Assembly (NCBI GenBank): GCA_022702545.1
Contig: JAHRBC010000002.1
Location: 6,200,001-6,264,000, forward strand
From: Phycomyces nitens
Lineage: Eukaryota > Mucoromycota > Mucoromycetes > Mucorales > Phycomycetaceae
Direction: 5' to 3'
DNA: 64,000 bases
The notes below the pieces were generated by a model, which made no database searches, was not told the origin of the DNA, and saw nothing but the letters and a program-made list of their open reading frames with translations. The number at the start of each line of letters is the position of its first letter. Within the stretch, counting starts at the first letter, position 1. Both the position numbers and the translations under genes were made by a program. This document shows positions 46,801 through 62,300 of this stretch, piece by piece.

Positions 46801-49054
46801 TTAGAACGGTGAGCGTTACTTTAACTTTGTTAGAGAATGGACACAAAGTTACCTCTGTCAAAAGCACAGTGTACAGAGCGCACTTATTCTTTTCCGGACA
46901 CTTTTTTATACTTCTTGGATCCTTTCTTGAATGACCCTCATCAAAGATTGACACTAGGTTGAAACAGTGTTACTAGCAAATTGAAAACATGCCCACAAAA
47001 TGGTCAGGGGGGTATAAAGTGTAAACAAAGCAGCCGATTCTGCAAATGAGCCATCCAGCCAAACTCCATTTTTTAACAAATGCTTTTATCCCCCTAACTA
47101 GCAGGCTAACGCTATGATTTTATTGCTGAAATGGATTTCTTAGACGTTTGAAAATATTTGAGTCTCTTCATGATTTTATAATGGCCAACTAGAAAGCTAT
47201 TTTACTCACTATTTAATCTTGAAACCATAATCCCAATCCCAGATTAACATCCAACATAATAGAGCCAGAAGGATGGGGCTATACCAGAGTTTTAGCCCTT
47301 AAATATATCCAGTTTAAACATACAAGGACAAGAAATGCTATATCGCATGAAACATAACGAATTTTCGGTTATTGTAGAGTGTACCATCAATCAACTTAAA
47401 GTGCGCTTGTAAAGGACTGAGCATTCGGCTTTTCTCAAAAGACAATAATACATATACACCAGAGTGAATATCTTTAGGAAAAGTGCGGTTTACTTTGTGC
47501 TATTATATACTAGAATGGCAGAGCGCATATTCTGGGTGCCTGTAGATACACATGCTTGAAAAATAAATTCTCAAACACCCCAGTGATAAACCTAATATAT
47601 ATATATACACTTGACATTAAATAGCAGTCGGTATGACCATACTAGACGCTCTCACTACTCTCATCCACCATCCTCATAATTAGAAACATTCTTGTATAAT
47701 AGCAGAATATAATGTTTTAAAAAATACCCAAAAAAAATGATATCCAGGTTGCGATTCATTATAACAAATGGTCCAACCCCTCCTAAAAAAATACACCCCA
47801 AGACCATAATAGAGCCTCAATTTTCTTGTATTGTTTAATGGTACAAGGGGTTGTTGCGGGCAGTATGGTTCCGTATCTGCGGATGCATGCAATCTTCATT
47901 CCGTCTATGTTAAGCCTCATTATGATTTATTTCTTAAATATCAAAGGGTTTGAAAAAACAAAAACAAAAAAAGTCTGTGGGATGAGCATCTTGTACTTTG
48001 GACATGCTGTCAACGATGCCGATTGAATTCAAGAGATTGAGAAAAGCAAAGTGTAAATGTTAGAATGAGTAATAGTAATAGTCGCGAATAATACGTTGAA
48101 AGCTTTGAATAGGTACCCAGCACAAATAGTTAGAGAGAGTGAGAGAGTGAGTGAGTGAGTGAGTCAGTAGTTAAGGTTTCTTAGTTGGAGATACAAATAA
48201 TTATTTATAGTATTTATAGGTTTCTACAGGCAAAAATACATGGCGTCTATTTACTAATAATGTCATAGTTGGTCTATACATGAGAATAAGTTTATTTGGG
48301 AACCAAAGCAATACAAGACATCTGGAATGAAGCAGGCCTTGGAATGTATATTGTTGTATTTCGATTATATAAAGATGTCCAGCCATTTATTAAATATTTG
48401 GACATATACAAGATATATTGTGTGTTAGTGTGTCAGATATTTATAAATTAGTTATCCGCCTATATGTGTCATATCTATTTGCACCATCGATTTGCAAATA
48501 CGGGGGACAAAAATCTTATTTTATAAAAAAAATGGAGGAAAAAAATTACGATGATTTAATTGATGTCCTTGGTATTAAGGGGTGAATAGGATATAAATCA
48601 ACGTAATCTACACTGTAGCGAACAAACATAAACATTGAGACTGAAAATACATATGATTTTGCGAATACGGGGGACAAAAATCTTATTTTTTAAAAAAAAT
48701 AGGAAAAAAATTACGATGATTTAATTGATGTCCTTGGTGTTAAGGGGTGAATAGGATATAAATCAACGTAATCTACACTGTAGCGAACAAACATAAACAT
48801 TGAGACTGAAAATACAGACATATACAGACAAATATAGAGAACATCCTATTGGTTACATTCAATGCACCTTTATGCACCTTTATGCACGTCTAGGCTAACA
48901 GTATTATTCCCTTGTCTTCCTTGTAAAGAAACTTCATAAAACCAATCTACGGATTGTGGTAGGTGGTATATTTTGTATCTGGGAATGTCTGCAACTTTCA
49001 TTCGGCCAATTTTAACCCCAATTACGATTCCTTTTCTTAAATCAAAGTGTATAC
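43885..49054. repeat. Macrosatellite unit 3 (5170 bp)
   Basis: Same order as unit 2. It shares with unit 4 a five-T run in GAAGCTTTTTAGC where units 1, 2, 5 and 6 have six. Confidence 0.97.
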
Positions 49055-52000
49055 AGAGTATTATGGGGGCCGAGTGTTTTGTACTTTCAGCATGTTGCAA
49101 AATATGTCAACCCAATTCAAGAGATTAAGAAAGAAAATTGTAAAGGTGGGGAAAGAAGTTAAGAGGTGAGGAATATGAGATATTTTATTTATATGGATTG
49201 AGAAGATAAGGGTTTGGGTGTGACGTTGAGTAAAAAGATTTTGTTGAATGAATGAATGATTGAAGAGAAGGGGTAGAAGGATGAGAGTGAGTTTTATCGA
49301 ATTTGAGTTGATTAGTTTGCTGTTGTTGAGATAAGTATGTGATATATTGTATGATATATTGTATGATTGTATTTTGTGAGTAAGGATTGAAAAATTGAGG
49401 TTAGATAGGGGGGTATGATAAGAATGGCGGGATTTAAGGATCTGTGGAGAAAGTATAGTTTGTATAAAGTGAAAAAGAGTTGTTGAAGTGGGATATGTGG
49501 ATTTTAAATGATTATTATATGTGGGTTTGTGGTTGAGAGCGGTGGAGAGGGGAGAATTGATTGAATTGATTGAATTGAAGGAGATTGTGGATGTAATGAT
49601 CCAGTATGGATAAGATGGGATGGATTTATAGAGTTTTTGAAATATGGGATTATTGAGCGAACAAGTGTTTAGATTTGATTGGGTTAGTGTTGAGTGTATT
49701 GAATAAATGATTTAATAGAGGATCGATTAGTAGAAAAAGGGTTGAAAGACTAATAAAAAGGTTTAAAGATGGATATGATGGATTGGGATTTTTGGTGGGA
49801 TTTTTCGCAGTGAAGCTTTTTAGCTGGTTAAATTGATCGAATGTGTCAAGGGGACTGAGAGAGTATATTATTCTTATTTTTTGATATTACTAAATTATGT
49901 GGATTGCGGTCAAATCAACAGAATGCAGATACAAGCTTGGTAATGGATTCTATGGTGGGCGGTGTAATATAGACTAATATTGATTGTATATTGATTATAA
50001 GGAGCGATTTGTATGTAACTAAATGATCACAGCTAATATACGGAATTGTTTTCGGGTGCAAGAAATTGAAAACGATCCAGACTTGGATCCATCCAATTCG
50101 TACTTGTATTAGTTTATTGCGATTATAAAAACTTTGAATATGAATTGTGTTGTATGGTATATATTGAATTTATTATTATTATTATTATTATTACTAGTCA
50201 TTGATAAATTAAAAAATACAATAAAACGTAATTATTTAAGGTTATCATTCAGATAATGCTTTTTTGAATTCATATAGGTAATTCATATGTAAGCAAGGTC
50301 ATCATCATGATATTAAATAAATACGTACGCATTTATTTGTGCTTCGTCAAGCACTTTGCCCCACGATTCCCCAACACCCGTAGGTAGTAGACGCCCTACT
50401 TTTTCAACCTGCAAACTTCCTCCCACCAGATACCGGCCTGAACAGATACCTGGCTGCGGACACCCCACACTTAAGACCTTGCAGATGCACGGCTACCACA
50501 ATACTTCCCCTCACCCGTAGGTAGTAGACGCCCTACTTTTTCAACCTGCAGACTTCCTCCCACCAGATACCGGCTTGAACGAATACCTGGCTGCGGACGC
50601 CCCACATTTTGAGACCCTGGAACCCCACCACCATTAAGGCAGTGGGATAACCTCCCCACGCACTTTCGTGTCTATGGGAAAAGAGCTATACATAGTATTA
50701 GGCTTATGGTTTACTTGGCGATTACAAATAAAAAGAAGAGGTACTTACAGTCGACAGTCCACAGTCCACAGTCCACATCTACAGTCTACAGTCTACAGTC
50801 TACAGTCTACAGTCCACAGTCTACAGTCAACATCCACATCTACATTCACATCCACAATCTGCAAGTCCACTGTCAAAAATCCGCTCTACAGTCCACAGTC
50901 CACAGTCCACGGTCTAAAGTACATAAGACCGTGTCTAGTTAGTGATGTTGTTTGTAATGTGCTAATTGCAATGCGTACTTACATCGTCATCGGCAAAAAA
51001 GGGCCCAAGCTGAGGTCAGCAATGAAAAGTAGTAAGCTGGTGTACAAGAGAAAGGCGCTCTCCCCAAGTTCCCACTGTTGTTTATTTCTTATGGGAAAAT
51101 TTTCAGTCAAACTTTTATTTGACAGAGTGATCAAGTCATGTGAGCTCTATGACTTACCACTGTGAGAATCCTTCATATTATGTGAGGGTTTGGCGCCCTG
51201 CAACGGCTCAATAGCTTGATAATCTCTGCTTTTAGACGATTTTTCTTTACTGCTTGTATAACTTTTCTATTATTTATTGAATTTGAATATCTAGGCGATA
51301 TTAAACAGCGAAAATGCCGTAGCTATATAGTTTATTAGAGTTTAATATAGTGTAGGCTAATATAATCGATTCAATATAATAGCTGTAATTGCTAATAGTT
51401 TGTAGACATTTTTATATGCTTTACTTTCTTTCTTTTCGGCAGATAATGCGTACAGCCGTTGTGGTACCATTGTTCTGTCAAAGGCTTCCTAAATTTAGGG
51501 GAAAGCATATTATAGATTAGGAAGGAATAGAATACAAGAAAACGCCGTGACTCGGTATGATTGTAAGTAGAAGGGCAGGTTGGAGTGGGATTATCTCTGG
51601 ATAGTTAATATTAGATAAATTGGATAAATATGATAAATCTGTTAATATTTGGTGAGTGTGTCAAAAGAGAATTATATAGAAAAATGTTGTTTTTGACACT
51701 ACCAAGGTATATTATCAGTATTTTGGAGCATTTTAAAAATTCACAATTCCTTTCGTTGCTGCACATAATCGAAATTTACAAGGACAGCATGAATAAAGAA
51801 GAATAGACAGGCTCCGGTGTTTTGGAGGACTCTTTTACTTTACAAACGGCCAGGAACGGCGGCAGATGGTACAAAATACATGCTACCAACAGTTCAGGCC
51901 TATCTGATTTTGTGTAACCATACAACCTATGCTTTCGCATACAGACGTTTTTATGCCTGGGCTCATCTTTTAGAACGGTGAGCGTTACTTTAACTTTGTT

Positions 52001-54221
52001 AGAGAATGGACACAAAGTTACCTCTGTCAAAAGCACAGTGTACAGAGCGCACTTATTCTTTTCCGGACACTTTTTTATACTTCTTGGATCCTTTCTTGAA
52101 TGACCCTCATCAAAGATTGACACTAGGTTGAAACAGTGTTACTAGCAAATTGAAAACATGCCCACAAAATGGTCAGGGGGGTATAAAGTGTAAACAAAGC
52201 AGCCGATTCTGCAAATGAGCCATCCAGCCAAACTCCATTTTTTAACAAATGCTTTTATCCCCCTAACTAGCAGGCTAACGCTATGATTTTATTGCTGAAA
52301 TGGATTTCTTAGACGTTTGAAAATATTTGAGTCTCTTCATGATTTTATAATGGCCAACTAGAAAGCTATTTTACTCACTATTTAATCTTGAAACCATAAT
52401 CCCAATCCCAGATTAACATCCAACATAATAGAGCCAGAAGGATGGGGCTATACCAGAGTTTTAGCCCTTAAATATATCCAGTTTAAACATACAAGGACAA
52501 GAAATGCTATATCGCATGAAACATAACGAATTTTCGGTTATTGTAGAGTGTACCATCAATCAACTTAAAGTGCGCTTGTAAAGGACTGAGCATTCGGCTT
52601 TTCTCAAAAGACAATAATACATATACACCAGAGTGAATATCTTTAGGAAAAGTGCGGTTTACTTTGTGCTATTATATACTAGAATGGCAGAGCGCATATT
52701 CTGGGTGCCTGTAGATACACATGCTTGAAAAATAAATTCTCAAACACCCCAGTGATAAACCTAATATATATATATACACTTGACATTAAATAGCAGTCGG
52801 TATGACCATACTAGACGCTCTCACTACTCTCATCCACCATCCTCATAATTAGAAACATTCTTGTATAATAGCAGAATATAATGTTTTAAAAAATACCCAA
52901 AAAAAATGATATCCAGGTTGCGATTCATTATAACAAATGGTCCAACCCCTCCTAAAAAAATACACCCCAAGACCATAATAGAGCCTCAATTTTCTTGTAT
53001 TGTTTAATGGTACAAGGGGTTGTTGCGGGCAGTATGGTTCCGTATCTGCGGATGCATGCAATCTTCATTCCGTCTATGTTAAGCCTCATTATGATTTATT
53101 TCTTAAATATCAAAGGGTTTGAAAAAACAAAAACAAAAAAAGTCTGTGGGATGAGCATCTTGTACTTTGGACATGCTGTCAACGATGCCGATTGAATTCA
53201 AGAGATTGAGAAAAGCAAAGTGTAAATGTTAGAATGAGTAATAGTAATAGTCGCGAATAATACGTTGAAAGCTTTGAATAGGTACCCAGCACAAATAGTT
53301 AGAGAGAGTGAGAGAGTGAGTGAGTGAGTGAGTCAGTAGTTAAGGTTTCTTAGTTGGAGATACAAATAATTATTTATAGTATTTATAGGTTTCTACAGGC
53401 AAAAATACATGGCGTCTATTTACTAATAATGTCATAGTTGGTCTATACATGAGAATAAGTTTATTTGGGAACCAAAGCAATACAAGACATCTGGAATGAA
53501 GCAGGCCTTGGAATGTATATTGTTGTATTTCGATTATATAAAGATGTCCAGCCATTTATTAAATATTTGGACATATACAAGATATATTGTGTGTTAGTGT
53601 GTCAGATATTTATAAATTAGTTATCCGCCTATATGTGTCATATCTATTTGCACCATCGATTTGCAAATACGGGGGACAAAAATCTTATTTTATAAAAAAA
53701 TGGAGGAAAAAAATTACGATGATTTAATTGATGTCCTTGGTATTAAGGGGTGAATAGGATATAAATCAACGTAATCTACACTGTAGCGAACAAACATAAA
53801 CATTGAGACTGAAAATACATATGATTTTGCGAATACGGGGGACAAAAATCTTATTTTTAAAAAAAATAGGAAAAAAATTACGATGATTTAATTGATGTCC
53901 TTGGTGTTAAGGGGTGAATAGGATATAAATCAACGTAATCTACACTGTAGCGAACAAACATAAACATTGAGACTGAAAATACAGACATATACAGACAAAT
54001 ATAGAGAACATCCTATTGGTTACATTCAATGCACCTTTATGCACCTTTATGCACGTCTAGGCTAACAGTATTATTCCCTTGTCTTCCTTGTAAAGAAACT
54101 TCATAAAACCAATCTACGGATTGTGGTAGGTGGTATATTTTGTATCTGGGAATGTCTGCAACTTTCATTCGGCCAATTTTAACCCCAATTACGATTCCTT
54201 TTCTTAAATCAAAGTGTATAC
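49055..54221. repeat. Macrosatellite unit 4 (5167 bp)
   Basis: Same order. The heptamer tract carries a CATCTACATTCACATCC variant. Confidence 0.97.
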
Positions 54222-57200
54222 AGAGTATTATGGGGGCCGAGTGTTTTGTACTTTCAGCATGTTGCAAAATATGTCAACCCAATTCAAGAGATTAAGAAAG
54301 AAAATTGTAAAGGTGGGGAAAGAAGTTAAGAGGTGAGGAATATGAGATATTTTATTTATATGGATTGAGAAGATAAGGGTTTGGGTGTGACGTTGAGTAA
54401 AAAGATTTTGTTGAATGAATGAATGATTGAAGAGAAGGGGTAGAAGGATGAGAGTGAGTTTTATCGAATTTGAGTTGATTAGTTTGCTGTTGTTGAGATA
54501 AGTATGTGATATATTGTATGATATATTGTATGATTGTATTTTGTGAGTAAGGATTGAAAAATTGAGGTTAGATAGGGGGGTATGATAAGAATGGCGGGAT
54601 TTAAGGATCTGTGGAGAAAGTATAGTTTGTATAAAGTGAAAAAGAGTTGTTGAAGTGGGATATGTGGATTTTAAATGATTATTATATGTGGGTTTGTGGT
54701 TGAGAGCGGTGGAGAAGAGGGAGAATTGATTGAATTGATTGAATTGAAGGAGATTGTGGATGTAATGATCCAGTATGGATAAGATGGGATGGATTTATAG
54801 AGTTTTTTGAAATATGGGATTATTGAGCGAACAAGTGTTTAGATTTGATTGGGTTAGTGTTGAGTGTATTGAATAAATGATTTAATAGAGGATCGATTAG
54901 TAGAAAAAGGGTTGAAAGACTAATAAAAAGGTTTAAAGATGGATATGATGGATTGGGATTTTTGGTGGGATTTTTCGCAGTGAAGCTTTTTTAGCTGGTT
55001 AAATTGATCGAATGTGTCAAGGGGACTGAGAGAGTATATTATTCTTATTTTTTGATATTACTAAATTATGTGGATTGCGGTCAAATCAACAGAATGCAGA
55101 TACAAGCTTGGTAATGGATTCTATGGTGGGCGGTGTAATATAGACTAATATTGATTGTATATTGATTATAAGGAGCGATTTGTATGTAACTAAATGATCA
55201 CAGCTAATATACGGAATTGTTTTCGGGTGCAAGAAATTGAAAACGATCCAGACTTGGATCCATCCAATTCGTACTTGTATTAGTTTATTGCGATTATAAA
55301 AACTTTGAATATGAATTGTGTTGTATGGTATATATTGAATTTATTATTATTATTATTATTATTACTAGTCATTGATAAATTAAAAAATACAATAAAACGT
55401 AATTATTTAAGGTTATCATTCAGATAATGCTTTTTTGAATTCATATAGGTAATTCATATGTAAGCAAGGTCATCATCATGATATTAAATAAATACGTACG
55501 CATTTATTTGTGCTTCGTCAAGCACTTTGCCCCACGATTCCCCAACACCCGTAGGTAGTAGACGCCCTACTTTTTCAACCTGCAAACTTCCTCCCACCAG
55601 ATACCGGCCTGAACAGATACCTGGCTGCGGACACCCCACACTTAAGACCTTGCAGATGCACGGCTACCACAATACTTCCCCTCACCCGTAGGTAGTAGAC
55701 GCCCTACTTTTTCAACCTGCAGACTTCCTCCCACCAGATACCGGCTTGAACGAATACCTGGCTGCGGACGCCCCACATTTTGAGACCCTGGAACCCCACC
55801 ACCATTAAGGCAGTGGGATAACCTCCCCACGCACTTTCGTGTCTATGGGAAAAGAGCTATACATAGTATTAGGCTTATGGTTTACTTGGCGATTACAAAT
55901 AAAAAGAAGAGGTACTTACAGTCGACAGTCCACAGTCCACAGTCCACATCTACAGTCTACAGTCTACAGTCTACAGTCTACAGTCCACAGTCTACAGTCA
56001 ACATCCACATTCACATCCACATCCACAATCTGCAAGTCCACTGTCAAAAATCCGCTCTACAGTCCACAGTCCACAGTCCACGGTCTAAAGTACATAAGAC
56101 CGTGTCTAGTTAGTGATGTTGTTTGTAATGTGCTAATTGCAATGCGTACTTACATCGTCATCGGCAAAAAAGGGCCCAAGCTGAGGTCAGCAATGAAAAG
56201 TAGTAAGCTGGTGTACAAGAGAAAGGCGCTCTCCCCAAGTTCCCACTGTTGTTTATTTCTTATGGGAAAATTTTCAGTCAAACTTTTATTTGACAGAGTG
56301 ATCAAGTCATGTGAGCTCTATGACTTACCACTGTGAGAATCCTTCATATTATGTGAGGGTTTGGCGCCCTGCAACGGCTCAATAGCTTGATAATCTCTGC
56401 TTTTAGACGATTTTTCTTTACTGCTTGTATAACTTTTCTATTATTTATTGAATTTGAATATCTAGGCGATATTAAACAGCGAAAATGCCGTAGCTATATA
56501 GTTTATTAGAGTTTAATATAGTGTAGGCTAATATAATCGATTCAATATAATAGCTGTAATTGCTAATAGTTTGTAGACATTTTTATATGCTTTACTTTCT
56601 TTCTTTTCGGCAGATAATGCGTACAGCCGTTGTGGTACCATTGTTCTGTCAAAGGCTTCCTAAATTTAGGGAAAGCATATTATAGATTAGGAAGGAATAG
56701 AATACAAGAAAACGCCGTGACTCGGTATGATTGTAAGTAGAAGGGCAGGTTGGAGTGGGATTATCTCTGGATAGTTAATATTAGATAAATTGGATAAATA
56801 TGATAAATCTGTTAATATTTGGTGAGTGTGTCAAAAGAGAATTATATAGAAAAATGTTGTTTTTGACACTACCAAGGTATATTATCAGTATTTTGGAGCA
56901 TTTTAAAAATTCACAATTCCTTTCGTTGCTGCACATAATCGAAATTTACAAGGACAGCATGAATAAAGAAGAATAGACAGGCTCCGGTGTTTTGGAGGAC
57001 TCTTTTACTTTACAAACGGCCAGGAACGGCGGCAGATGGTACAAAATACATGCTACCAACAGTTCAGGCCTATCTGATTTTGTGTAACCATACAACCTAT
57101 GCTTTCGCATACAGACGTTTTTATGCCTGGGCTCATCTTTTAGAACGGTGAGCGTTACTTTAACTTTGTTAGAGAATGGACACAAAGTTACCTCTGTCAA

Positions 57201-59388
57201 AAGCACAGTGTACAGAGCGCACTTATTCTTTTCCGGACACTTTTTTATACTTCTTGGATCCTTTCTTGAATGACCCTCATCAAAGATTGACACTAGGTTG
57301 AAACAGTGTTACTAGCAAATTGAAAACATGCCCACAAAATGGTCAGGGGGGTATAAAGTGTAAACAAAGCAGCCGATTCTGCAAATGAGCCATCCAGCCA
57401 AACTCCATTTTTTAACAAATGCTTTTATCCCCCTAACTAGCAGGCTAACGCTATGATTTTATTGCTGAAATGGATTTCTTAGACGTTTGAAAATATTTGA
57501 GTCTCTTCATGATTTTATAATGGCCAACTAGAAAGCTATTTTACTCACTATTTAATCTTGAAACCATAATCCCAATCCCAGATTAACATCCAACATAATA
57601 GAGCCAGAAGGATGGGGCTATACCAGAGTTTTAGCCCTTAAATATATCCAGTTTAAACATACAAGGACAAGAAATGCTATATCGCATGAAACATAACGAA
57701 TTTTCGGTTATTGTAGAGTGTACCATCAATCAACTTAAAGTGCGCTTGTAAAGGACTGAGCATTCGGCTTTTCTCAAAAGACAATAATACATATACACCA
57801 GAGTGAATATCTTTAGGAAAAGTGCGGTTTACTTTGTGCTATTATATACTAGAATGGCAGAGCGCATATTCTGGGTGCCTGTAGATACACATGCTTGAAA
57901 AATAAATTCTCAAACACCCCAGTGATAAACCTAATATATATATATACACTTGACATTAAATAGCAGTCGGTATGACCATACTAGACGCTCTCACTACTCT
58001 CATCCACCATCCTCATAATTAGAAACATTCTTGTATAATAGCAGAATATAATGTTTTAAAAAATACCCAAAAAAATGATATCCAGGTTGCGATTCATTAT
58101 AACAAATGGTCCAACCCCTCCTAAAAAATACACCCCAAGACCATAATAGAGCCTCAATTTTCTTGTATTGTTTAATGGTACAAGGGGTTGTTGCGGGCAG
58201 TATGGTTCCGTATCTGCGGATGCATGCAATCTTCATTCCGTCTATGTTAAGCCTCATTATGATTTATTTCTTAAATATCAAAGGGTTTGAAAAAACAAAA
58301 ACAAAAAAAGTCTGTGGGATGAGCATCTTGTACTTTGGACATGCTGTCAACGATGCCGATTGAATTCAAGAGATTGAGAAAAGCAAAGTGTAAATGTTAG
58401 AATGAGTAATAGTAATAGTCGCGAATAATACGTTGAAAGCTTTGAATAGGTACCCAGCACAAATAGTTAGAGAGAGTGAGAGAGTGAGTGAGTGAGTGAG
58501 TCAGTAGTTAAGGTTTCTTAGTTGGAGATACAAATAATTATTTATAGTATTTATAGGTTTCTACAGGCAAAAATACATGGCGTCTATTTACTAATAATGT
58601 CATAGTTGGTCTATACATGAGAATAAGTTTATTTGGGAACCAAAGCAATACAAGACATCTGGAATGAAGCAGGCCTTGGAATGTATATTGTTGTATTTCG
58701 ATTATATAAAGATGTCCAGCCATTTATTAAATATTTGGACATATACAAGATATATTGTGTGTTAGTGTGTCAGATATTTATAAATTAGTTATCCGCCTAT
58801 ATGTGTCATATCTATTTGCACCATCGATTTGCAAATACGGGGGACAAAAATCTTATTTTATAAAAAAATGGAGGAAAAAATTACGATGATTTAATTGATG
58901 TCCTTGGTATTAAGGGGTGAATAGGATATAAATCAACGTAATCTACACTGTAGCGAACAAACATAAACATTGAGACTGAAAATACATATGATTTTGCGAA
59001 TACGGGGGACAAAAATCTTATTTTTAAAAAAAATAGGAAAAAAATTACGATGATTTAATTGATGTCCTTGGTGTTAAGGGGTGAATAGGATATAAATCAA
59101 CGTAATCTACACTGTAGCGAACAAACATAAACATTGAGACTGAAAATACAGACATATACAGACAAATATAGAGAACATCCTATTGGTTACATTCAATGCA
59201 CCTTTATGCACCTTTATGCACGTCTAGGCTAACAGTATTATTCCCTTGTCTTCCTTGTAAAGAAACTTCATAAAACCAATCTACGGATTGTGGTAGGTGG
59301 TATATTTTGTATCTGGGAATGTCTGCAACTTTCATTCGGCCAATTTTAACCCCAATTACGATTCCTTTTCTTAAATCAAAGTGTATAC
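54222..59388. repeat. Macrosatellite unit 5 (5167 bp)
   Basis: Same order. It has a private GGTGGAGAAGAGGGAG variant near 54709 and shares with unit 6 a one-G deletion (TTTAGGGAAAGC against TTTAGGGGAAAGC). Confidence 0.97.
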
Positions 59389-62300
59389 AGAGTATTATGG
59401 GGGCCGAGTGTTTTGTACTTTCAGCATGTTGCAAAATATGTCAACCCAATTCAAGAGATTAAGAAAGAAAATTGTAAAGGTGGGGAAAGAAGTTAAGAGG
59501 TGAGGAATATGAGATATTTTATTTATATGGATTGAGAAGATAAGGGTTTGGGTGTGACGTTGAGTAAAAAGATTTTGTTGAATGAATGAATGATTGAAGA
59601 GAAGGGGTAGAAGGATGAGAGTGAGTTTTATCGAATTTGAGTTGATTAGTTTGCTGTTGTTGAGATAAGTATGTGATATATTGTATGATATATTGTATGA
59701 TTGTATTTTGTGAGTAAGGATTGAAAAATTGAGGTTAGATAGGGGGGTATGATAAGAATGGCGGGATTTAAGGATCTGTGGAGAAAGTATAGTTTGTATA
59801 AAGTGAAAAAGAGTTGTTGAAGTGGGATATGTGGATTTTAAATGATTATTATATGTGGGTTTGTGGTTGAGAGCGGTGGAGAGGGGAGAATTGATTGAAT
59901 TGATTGAATTGAAGGAGATTGTGGATGTAATGATCCAGTATGGATAAGATGGGATGGATTTATAGAGTTTTTTGAAATATGGGATTATTGAGCGAACAAG
60001 TGTTTAGATTTGATTGGGTTAGTGTTGAGTGTATTGAATAAATGATTTAATAGAGGATCGATTAGTAGAAAAAGGGTTGAAAGACTAATAAAAAGGTTTA
60101 AAGATGGATATGATGGATTGGGATTTTTGGTGGGATTTTTCGCAGTGAAGCTTTTTTAGCTGGTTAAATTGATCGAATGTGTCAAGGGGACTGAGAGAGT
60201 ATATTATTCTTATTTTTGATATTACTAAATTATGTGGATTGCGGTCAAATCAACAGAATGCAGATACAAGCTTGGTAATGGATTCTATGGTGGGCGGTGT
60301 AATATAGACTAATATTGATTGTATATTGATTATAAGGAGCGATTTGTATGTAACTAAATGATCACAGCTAATATACGGAATTGTTTTCGGGTGCAAGAAA
60401 TTGAAAACGATCCAGACTTGGATCCATCCAATTCGTACTTGTATTAGTTTATTGCGATTATAAAAACTTTGAATATGAATTGTGTTGTATGGTATATATT
60501 GAATTTATTATTATTATTATTATTATTACTAGTCATTGATAAATTAAAAAATACAATAAAACGTAATTATTTAAGGTTATCATTCAGATAATGCTTTTTT
60601 GAATTCATATAGGTAATTCATATGTAAGCAAGGTCATCATCATGATATTAAATAAATACGTACGCATTTATTTGTGCTTCGTCAAGCACTTTGCCCCACG
60701 ATTCCCCAACACCCGTAGGTAGTAGACGCCCTACTTTTTCAACCTGCAAACTTCCTCCCACCAGATACCGGCCTGAACAGATACCTGGCTGCGGACACCC
60801 CACACTTAAGACCTTGCAGATGCACGGCTACCACAATACTTCCCCTCACCCGTAGGTAGTAGACGCCCTACTTTTTCAACCTGCAGACTTCCTCCCACCA
60901 GATACCGGCTTGAACGAATACCTGGCTGCGGACGCCCCACATTTTGAGACCCTGGAACCCCACCACCATTAAGGCAGTGGGATAACCTCCCCACGCACTT
61001 TCGTGTCTATGGGAAAAGAGCTATACATAGTATTAGGCTTATGGTTTACTTGGCGATTACAAATAAAAAGAAGAGGTACTTACAGTCGACAGTCCACAGT
61101 CCACAGTCCACATCTACAGTCTACAGTCTACAGTCTACAGTCTACAGTCCACAGTCTACAGTCAACATCCACATCTACATCCCACATCCACAATCTGCAA
61201 GTCCACTGTCAAAAATCCGCTCTACAGTCCACAGTCCACAGTCCACGGTCTAAAGTACATAAGACCGTGTCTAGTTAGTGATGTTGTTTGTAATGTGCTA
61301 ATTGCAATGCGTACTTACATCGTCATCGGCAAAAAAGGGCCCAAGCTGAGGTCAGCAATGAAAAGTAGTAAGCTGGTGTACAAGAGAAAGGCGCTCTCCC
61401 CAAGTTCCCACTGTTGTTTATTTCTTATGGGAAAATTTTCAGTCAAACTTTTATTTGACAGAGTGATCAAGTCATGTGAGCTCTATGACTTACCACTGTG
61501 AGAATCCTTCATATTATGTGAGGGTTTGGCGCCCTGCAACGGCTCAATAGCTTGATAATCTCTGCTTTTAGACGATTTTTCTTTACTGCTTGTATAACTT
61601 TTCTATTATTTATTGAATTTGAATATCTAGGCGATATTAAACAGCGAAAATGCCGTAGCTATATAGTTTATTAGAGTTTAATATAGTGTAGGCTAATATA
61701 ATCGATTCAATATAATAGCTGTAATTGCTAATAGTTTGTAGACATTTTTATATGCTTTACTTTCTTTCTTTTCGGCAGATAATGCGTACAGCCGTTGTGG
61801 TACCATTGTTCTGTCAAAGGCTTCCTAAATTTAGGGAAAGCATATTATAGATTAGGAAGGAATAGAATACAAGAAAACGCCGTGACTCGGTATGATTGTA
61901 AGTAGAAGGGCAGGTTGGAGTGGGATTATCTCTGGATAGTTAATATTAGATAAATTGGATAAATATGATAAATCTGTTAATATTTGGTGAGTGTGTCAAA
62001 AGAGAATTATATAGAAAAATGTTGTTTTTGACACTACCAAGGTATATTATCAGTATTTTGGAGCATTTTAAAAATTCACAATTCCTTTCGTTGCTGCACA
62101 TAATCGAAATTTACAAGGACAGCATGAATAAAGAAGAATAGACAGGCTCCGGTGTTTTGGAGGACTCTTTTACTTTACAAACGGCCAGGAACGGCGGCAG
62201 ATGGTACAAAATACATGCTACCAACAGTTCAGGCCTATCTGATTTTGTGTAACCATACAACCTATGCTTTCGCATACAGACGTTTTTATGCCTGGGCTCA